A stretch of 10,214 bases of DNA from an uncultured Bryobacterales bacterium (GTDB taxonomy: Bacteria > Acidobacteriota > Terriglobia > Bryobacterales > Bryobacteraceae), in the NCBI GenBank assembly GCA_937859895.1, contig CALMAV010000186.1, forward strand, positions 6,628 to 16,841. The letters are read 5' to 3'. The notes below the pieces were generated by a model. The model worked only from the letters and a program-made list of their open reading frames with translations. It ran no database searches and was not told where the DNA came from. Position numbers and translations under genes: made by a program. Of the stretch, positions 5,908 through 10,214 are shown piece after piece. Position 1 is the stretch's first letter. The number at the start of each line of letters is the position of its first letter.

Positions 5908-6968
5908 ATCAGGCTGAGAGCTCGTAACCTACTCAGCTCTTCGTAGACGCCTGAGATTCCGGATTTCCCATAGATCATTTCGAGGCGCTCGCCACTCAAG
6001 TAAGACAAAACAGGATTGTGAAGGTCTGTGTTGTATTGAGTTACGTTCGTCGTATCGTAGCCGAATAGCGGAGCGATAACTTTCAACACAGCTTGGGCAA
6101 TGGAGATGGCTGGAATGGAGTTTACGAAATCCGCATTCGACAGGTTATGAATTTGGTACTCGATAAGTAAGTTCGTCTGGCCCATGCTGGCTAGGTCTAC
6201 AGTGCCTAAGTCGCCGAGCTGCGGCAAGCGATAGTGACCCTGCGGATCAACGGTAGGATAGCCTCTCGCGATCGGGTCGATGCGGGCAGTAATGGCGTCG
6301 GCACGAGCCAGTTCACCACTTAATACTCGTTTCCAAGTGTTGGCGCTGCATGTGCGCTTGCCTGCGTAATCACGAGTAGTGGCGGAAGTCCGCGAGCCAT
6401 GCTCAGCGATACCGAGGATATGATGCCACCGGTACGTGATCGCCGGCTGCACCGTTGTTGTCCGTAGCACCGGCACCGCCAAAGTTGAGTTCGACAAACT
6501 CGCTGCCGTCAGCATTCCACTGCATCACCATTTGCTTGATCCAGTCATGCCAGGCAGGAGCTGCCAACACAACATCCTGGTTGATACTTACATCCGCTGG
6601 TGAGGCGCTTGATCCGCTGCTCTCAGGCCGGCATCCAGGTTCGCTGCATCGGCATGATTCACCAGACCATTCGAGAGAAGCGACGCTTCAATCTGGTCCT
6701 TCATCGCGCCTGTTAGCTCTGCGCGATGGACGACGCAAGTAGCCGGAGTGAGTGCATCCAACGTCTCGGTGCGCAATAACTTGTTTTGTGTCTGCTCGAC
6801 ACGGGTTTGGAGTGACAAGCAAGCCGAGTCAACCAGTGGCGATTGGTGTCCAGTAGCCTTAGCAGCGGTATTGCCAATGCCAGGCTTCGTCTGCGTATCT
6901 GTCGTTAAACCGATACGCTTGCGAGCAGGCCAAAATGTGAATGGTTGTTGAAACTGTCGGCTAAATAC
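5904..6968 (-). pseudogene. Heavily frameshifted remnant of an HD-domain-like hydrolase
   Basis: Coding similarity hops between three frames. Upstream to downstream they read: VNHADAANLDAGLRAA (stop 6588-6590); then, from ~6603, SPADVSINQDVVLAAPAWHD, followed by NADGSEFVELNFGG and NNGAAGDHVPV; then HHILGIAE (~6432-6401); then MARGLPP, VITQASAHAAPTLGNEY, an in-frame TAA at 6320-6322, and VVNWL; then DAITARIDPIARGYPTVDPQ to the stop at 5904, including LSYLSGERLEMIYG. Spliced together these form one coherent protein. The WHD, HHILG and SAHAAPT motifs recall HD-type metal-dependent phosphohydrolases, a tentative assignment made from memory. A segment of perhaps 60 residues seems lost between AGLRAA and SPADV. 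The 5' end is unclear: the frame is open up to the TAA closing DUF421 at 6969-6971 but has no start codon before the TTG at 6816-6818. With at least five lesions it cannot be functional. Confidence 0.7.
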
Positions 6969-7480
6969 TTAGTGAATGTTGCGAATCAATTCCGGCTCGG
7001 ATTCGCGCACATCAGCTTTCCGAATGATAGACACTCGTCCACGTTGTTCGAAGATAACCAGGTGAGCATCATCCAAAGTCAGCACTCCGTGCTCGCGCAA
7101 TAAGGCGTACAGGTCGTCTTTGGTCAGGCCAGCTCCCCGGAGTTCAGAAGTCACGATCTCGCCCGAGAAACCAGTACTCTGGGCGGGTGGTCGAATAATG
7201 TTGCAAGTCCTGGAAAGCGTCTGAGCTTCGATACGATCCGATGCGTGACCAGCACAGTGATCAGGGTTACCGCTCCTGCAAGGTAGCTTGTTGTACTCGA
7301 GTTTGGGACCCGGCCTACGATCGCCCCTACGGCAACGGCTGCTACGAAGTCGAATGCTGACATCTCGGCTAGTGTTCGTCTCTCGCCTAATCGGAACCCG
7401 AATACAGCCGTCAGGTAAAGCAGGAGGGCTTTCACGGCAACCCATCCTACCTGGCTGGCTCCTCCGACCAATTCATTCAT
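6969..7480 (-). pseudogene. DUF421 (YetF/YcaP-like) membrane protein split by one frameshift
   Basis: The first frame from ATG 7478-7480 gives the membrane part of a DUF421 protein: VAVKALLLYLTAVFGFRLGE, then RRTLAEMSAFDFVAAVAVGA, IVGRVPNSSTTSYLAGAVTL and DHPPRVLV. It then runs into a TGA at 7151-7153. The soluble C-terminal domain continues in another frame as GEIVTSELRGAGLTKDDLYA, HGVLTLDDAHLVIFEQRGRV and SIIRKADV, to the TAA at 6969-6971. Loss of one base at about 7160-7172, just after RVLV, would explain the split; the restored protein is ~170 residues with three membrane spans. No classical slippery heptamer is seen, so a mutation or a sequencing error is likelier than programmed frameshifting. 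The gene starts 20 bases after lpxK ends, so it probably shares that operon. The role of DUF421 proteins is not settled. Confidence 0.75.
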
Positions 7481-7483
7481 TGA

Positions 7484-7490
7484 CCACCTC
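7484..7490 (-). promoter_or_regulatory. Ribosome binding site of the DUF421 gene
   Basis: GAGGTGG on the minus strand places its GAGG six bases before the ATG at 7478-7480. This favours that ATG over the GTG at 7490-7492, which overlaps the site. Confidence 0.65.
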
Positions 7491-7500
7491 ACAATCTAAC

Positions 7501-9822
7501 TTACTTCCGAATCTTTGCTTCAACTAAGCGGAGGAACTCGGCGTGTTCAGTTACGACCATTTCAATGGGTAAGTACAGTACCTTCAGGTCTGTCGCGGCA
7601 AGCGCTTCTTTGCTTAAGTTGGATAAGTCCTTTTCGGTGGTAACCATAACTTGTGCCCCTTGTTGCTGGGCTTCTCGCGTAAGATGCCGGATATCAGAAG
7701 CTCCGTAGCGATGATGATCGCGAAAGGCCTTCTTCCTTACGACTCTAAGTGGAAGCTCATCGAGAGTTTGCCAAAAGCTTTCAGGATTGCCTAAGCCACA
7801 GAATGCAGCCACTTTACTCAGCGAGGGCAGTTCAACGGTTTCGCCATCTCTTGCATTCCGCCATGATCCGGGCCGCGTTGCCGTTTGAAAGATTGGCATA
7901 CTCGGCTCAATCCTTCGAATCTGATTGGCTACCGCATGAAAACGACTATCAGAGTTACAGCGGGTTACCACAACAAGGTCGGCCCTTCTCAAAGCCTCAA
8001 TCGGCTCGCGCAGGCGACCAGCAGGAATCACTTCGCCATTACCGAACGGATCTAATGCGTCGAGCAGAACGATGTCTAGATTGCGCGGCATGCGCGCGTG
8101 CTGAAAGCCATCGTCAAGCAGCAGAACACCCGTCCTTGGAAATGCCTTTAACAGTTGCCGGGCAACGCTGTAGCGATCTGAACCAATGCCGACCGGCGAC
8201 ATACCCGTTTGTAGGAAGATCTGAGCTTCATCGCCGGTGATTGCAGCACTCACTCGAGCACCCGGTGACAGCAGCAGTTCCGCCCTCGACCGACGGCGAT
8301 AGCCACGAGTCAGAATGGCCGGAGAATAGCCCAGGGATTGCAGGCTGGCAGCCAAGTAGGCAGTGAATGGTGTTTTACCCACGCCACCCACGCTCAGTCC
8401 GCCCACGCTGATTACCGGCACAGGGAGTTGCGTTGCGGTAGCGGCGAAGCGCTCTCCCCGATGCCGTTTGTAAGCGCCACCTATCCGCCAGAGCCACGCG
8501 AGGCCATCCAGCAAGACACGCAAGACGACGTTATGCTGTCGGACAGATGCGCCAGCGTGATAGAGGGGAACCAGGCGCTCGGCCAATCGGGTGGACACGC
8601 CCCTTTTTTGCTGCACTACTTGCCGTCCCCGCTCTCCGAGTTGCTTGACCGCTGGTGAACTCGTTAGGGCTGCTCTTACAGCAGCGACCAGCTCGGCTGC
8701 ATTGCGTACTTGGATCAATGCTTCTGCAGCCTTGAAATCACCAATGATGGCCGCAAAGTTTTGGGTATGCGGGCCGACAATCAGCGGTACACCGGCTGCA
8801 GCAGGCTCAATAATGTTGTGGCCTCCGCGAGGCGCCAGAGAGCCGCCAACAAACACGACATCAGCCAGTGAGTACGTCCGGGCTAGTTCACCGATTGTGT
8901 CAAGCAGGAGCACTCCGGGCAGATCCAAATTTTCTGAGCCAGCCGATCGGCGAACATAGTGGAGCTCTCGCGCTGCGAGCTTGCCGGCCACTTCTTCGAA
9001 GCGGGCAGGCTGGCGCGGAGCAAGAATCAACAGCAGCTTCGGGAACTCGCGGGCAAGTTCTTCGAAGGCGTTCAGTACCAGGTCATCTTCGTCCACTGAA
9101 TGGCGCTGCAGGCTGCCGCGTTCATTCGGCCCTACTGTGCTGGCCGCTATCCAAATCTGCTCGGCTCCAAAGACAGGCATGTCCAATGGCTGCTGTTCCA
9201 GCTGCGCATCGTACTTCAGATTGGCGTCCGCTAGCAGAGCCGATGGGTGAACGCCCAACGTCGAGTAGCGTTGGTAGTCTGTTTGACTCTGCACTTGCAC
9301 AAGGTCAGGTAGGCGTAGAACCGGATGGAAGAGGGCTCGCCATTTGGCGTAGCGGGGCCACGTGCGGTCGGAGATGCGTCCGTTGATGATGGCGAGCGAT
9401 GCTCCGCACCGCTTTGCCCAGGCAAACAGGTTAGGCCATAGTTCGGTTTCGACAATGACAAGAAGCCAAGGCCGCACACGGTTGAACGCTGGCCGGAGGC
9501 AGCTTACTAGATCGATCGGAAGATAGAAGATGCCATCCACGAGACCGATGGCCTGCCGCTCGGCTGTCTGGCGTCCGGCAATCGTCGAAGTGGAAAGGTA
9601 GATCTTTATGCCGGGGAGTCGCTCGCGTAACTGGCGCAGTAGCGGAAGCACCGACGTTACCTCACCAACTGAGACTGCGTGGACCCAGACAGAACCGGCG
9701 CGTCCGCGATTGTTGATGCTCTTCGGCAACCAACCGAGGCGTTCACTGAAATGCGAACGGTAGCCGGGCTCGAGAAACAAGCGCCCGATGAAGTACAAAA
9801 GAAGGAAGGGGAACGAGACCAA
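7501..9822 (-). CDS. waaA-lpxK: Fused Kdo transferase (WaaA) and tetraacyldisaccharide 4'-kinase (LpxK)
   Basis: One uninterrupted 773-residue frame joins two lipid A enzymes. Residues 1-~425 are WaaA/KdtA, a GT30 enzyme that transfers Kdo from CMP-Kdo to lipid IVA: N-terminal membrane-anchor helix, HAVSVGEV with catalytic Glu54, VETELWPN (124-131), and GGSLAPRGGHNIIEPAAAG (326-344). Residues ~433-773 are LpxK, which phosphorylates the lipid A precursor to lipid IVA: its own amphipathic N-terminus (LLDGLAWLWRIGGAYKRHRG), P-loop GGLSVGGVGKTP (474-485), LLLDDGFQHARMPRNLDIVL, GEVIPAGRLREP and TTEKD (728-732). Both halves have family-typical length and motifs, and both act at the inner face of the inner membrane. 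The start is TTG at 9820-9822 with GAGG seven bases before it; no ATG or GTG exists upstream in frame. No stop or ATG lies at the junction (~8520-8550). DUF421 follows in the same direction. Confidence 0.93.
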   Translation of the reverse strand: MVSFPFLLLYFIGRLFLEPGYRSHFSERLGWLPKSINNRGRAGSVWVHAVSVGEVTSVLPLLRQLRERLPGIKIYLSTSTIAGRQTAERQAIGLVDGIFYLPIDLVSCLRPAFNRVRPWLLVIVETELWPNLFAWAKRCGASLAIINGRISDRTWPRYAKWRALFHPVLRLPDLVQVQSQTDYQRYSTLGVHPSALLADANLKYDAQLEQQPLDMPVFGAEQIWIAASTVGPNERGSLQRHSVDEDDLVLNAFEELAREFPKLLLILAPRQPARFEEVAGKLAARELHYVRRSAGSENLDLPGVLLLDTIGELARTYSLADVVFVGGSLAPRGGHNIIEPAAAGVPLIVGPHTQNFAAIIGDFKAAEALIQVRNAAELVAAVRAALTSSPAVKQLGERGRQVVQQKRGVSTRLAERLVPLYHAGASVRQHNVVLRVLLDGLAWLWRIGGAYKRHRGERFAATATQLPVPVISVGGLSVGGVGKTPFTAYLAASLQSLGYSPAILTRGYRRRSRAELLLSPGARVSAAITGDEAQIFLQTGMSPVGIGSDRYSVARQLLKAFPRTGVLLLDDGFQHARMPRNLDIVLLDALDPFGNGEVIPAGRLREPIEALRRADLVVVTRCNSDSRFHAVANQIRRIEPSMPIFQTATRPGSWRNARDGETVELPSLSKVAAFCGLGNPESFWQTLDELPLRVVRKKAFRDHHRYGASDIRHLTREAQQQGAQVMVTTEKDLSNLSKEALAATDLKVLYLPIEMVVTEHAEFLRLVEAKIRK

Positions 9823-9829
9823 CTGTAGG

Positions 9830-9833
9830 CCTC
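9830..9833 (-). promoter_or_regulatory. Ribosome binding site of waaA-lpxK (supports the TTG start)
   Basis: GAGG on the minus strand lies seven bases before the TTG at 9820-9822. The frame is open another ~30 codons upstream but offers no ATG, GTG or TTG. Confidence 0.55.
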
Positions 9834-9836
9834 GAT

Positions 9837-9843
9837 AGAGGAG
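9837..9843 (+). promoter_or_regulatory. Ribosome binding site of the exported protein at 9848
   Basis: AGAGGAG ends four bases before the GTG at 9848. The spacing is a little short, but the purine run is strong. It sits back to back with the waaA site in a 25-base gap. Confidence 0.55.
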
Positions 9844-9847
9844 AAGA

Positions 9848-10214
9848 GTGCGCGTTAGCCCGTTTACTTGCTTCGTGATTTCGAGTATAGCTTTGCTGGC
9901 ATCGGCCGAAGAAGCTCGCTTCCGCGCTGCCGCAGCGGATAGTTATGCCCACCAGTCAGCCGAACAGGTGACAGTGGGCGCCAAGTCGTTTGACAAACCT
10001 GAACTAACTGAGTTGGTGTTCGGCAAGAAGACTGATCTGCTGAAGTACGGCGTGCTGCCCGTGCTGGTGGTGATCGAGAACAAGGGCCAGAGTGCGCTTG
10101 ACCTGCAAAATCTCGAGGTAAACCTGGTGGCGAGCGACGGTCGTCACGCTCAGGCGGTCGGGCCGAACGAGCTGTTTCATCTGGGCGGAAAGAGCAAGCG
10201 GCCAGGAGTTATTC
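9848..10214 (+). CDS. Hypothetical exported protein, N-terminal part (3' end outside window)
   Basis: The frame is open from GTG 9848 to the window edge (122 codons plus one base); an in-frame TAG at 9836-9838 closes it upstream. The first residues form a signal peptide: VRVSPF (read as MRVSPF), the hydrophobic run TCFVISSIALLASA, and a likely signal peptidase I site before EEARFRAAAADSY. The mature part continues with SAEQVTVGAKSFDK, ELTELVFGKKTDLLKYGVLP, VLVVIENKGQSALDLQNLEV and LFHLGGKSKRP. The alternating hydrophobic pattern and the VVIENKGQSALDL segment suggest a beta-sandwich periplasmic or surface domain. I do not recognise a named family. It is divergent from waaA-lpxK with only 25 bases between the start codons. 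The GTG at 9875 is a weaker start because it would cut into the signal peptide. Confidence 0.7.
   Translation, partial: MRVSPFTCFVISSIALLASAEEARFRAAAADSYAHQSAEQVTVGAKSFDKPELTELVFGKKTDLLKYGVLPVLVVIENKGQSALDLQNLEVNLVASDGRHAQAVGPNELFHLGGKSKRPGVI

Noticed and set aside
7151..7180. Programmed frameshifting in DUF421.
   Set aside because: There is no slippery heptamer or obvious stimulatory stem, and the family is not known to me to use frameshifting. A mutation or sequencing error is simpler.
7749..9386. Several long open frames on the plus strand opposite waaA-lpxK.
   Set aside because: They are antisense shadows of a clearly coding frame and their translations have no recognisable family features.

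Overview
The window is bacterial chromosomal DNA of about 54% GC. It encodes lipid A/Kdo enzymes, so the cell is Gram-negative. An Acidobacteriota (Terriglobia) host is the best guess. This rests on the ECF sigma factor plus membrane-protein pair, the short DUF421 protein, the lone Ku and the general look of the proteins. It is inference, not proof. I saw no rRNA, tRNA, CRISPR array, insertion sequence or phage gene. No gene-free gap exceeds 300 bases.

Layout. 1-911 (+) is the 3' part of a family 2-like glycosyltransferase with a coiled-coil tail. 930-1349 (-) is rlmH, convergent with it. Divergent from rlmH, 1468-2319 (+) is a bacterial Ku protein with a TTG start and a good candidate promoter. 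2458-3332 (-) holds the decayed remains of an ECF sigma factor and its membrane-protein partner. 3477-3809 (-) is a small unknown membrane protein just downstream of 3816-4931 (-), an exported MetX-like alpha/beta hydrolase. Divergent from that is a two-gene + strand unit, a DUF2237 protein (4989-5351) and an Ogt-type alkylguanine DNA repair protein (5365-5907). 5904-6968 (-) is a heavily broken gene, probably for an HD-domain-like hydrolase. 6969-7480 (-) is a DUF421 membrane protein split by one frameshift. 7501-9822 (-) is one long reading frame that fuses WaaA (Kdo transferase) to LpxK (lipid A 4'-kinase). 9848-10214 (+) is the 5' part of an unknown exported protein.

How the genes relate. 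WaaA and LpxK catalyse consecutive steps of the lipid A-Kdo pathway, and here they form one chain, with DUF421 following 20 bases later in an apparent operon. Ku (double-strand break repair) and Ogt (alkylation repair) are both DNA repair genes but lie in separate transcription units. LigD, the usual Ku partner, is not in the window.

The most striking pattern is gene decay. Four minus-strand genes (sigma, its partner, the HD-like gene, DUF421) carry stops, frameshifts and apparent deletions, while the genes between and around them are intact. I found no convincing new defence or mobile system. The notable items are the WaaA-LpxK fusion, the decayed genes, and the 25-base head-to-head arrangement at 9822/9848.

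Gaps. 912-929, 5352-5364 and 7481-7500 are too short for more than a ribosome binding site. 1350-1467 holds the Ku promoter candidate. 2320-2457 lies between converging genes and shows no convincing terminator. 3333-3476 lies upstream of the sigma remnant and shows no promoter I would defend. 4932-4988 is a 57-base divergent gap with no clear promoter on either strand.
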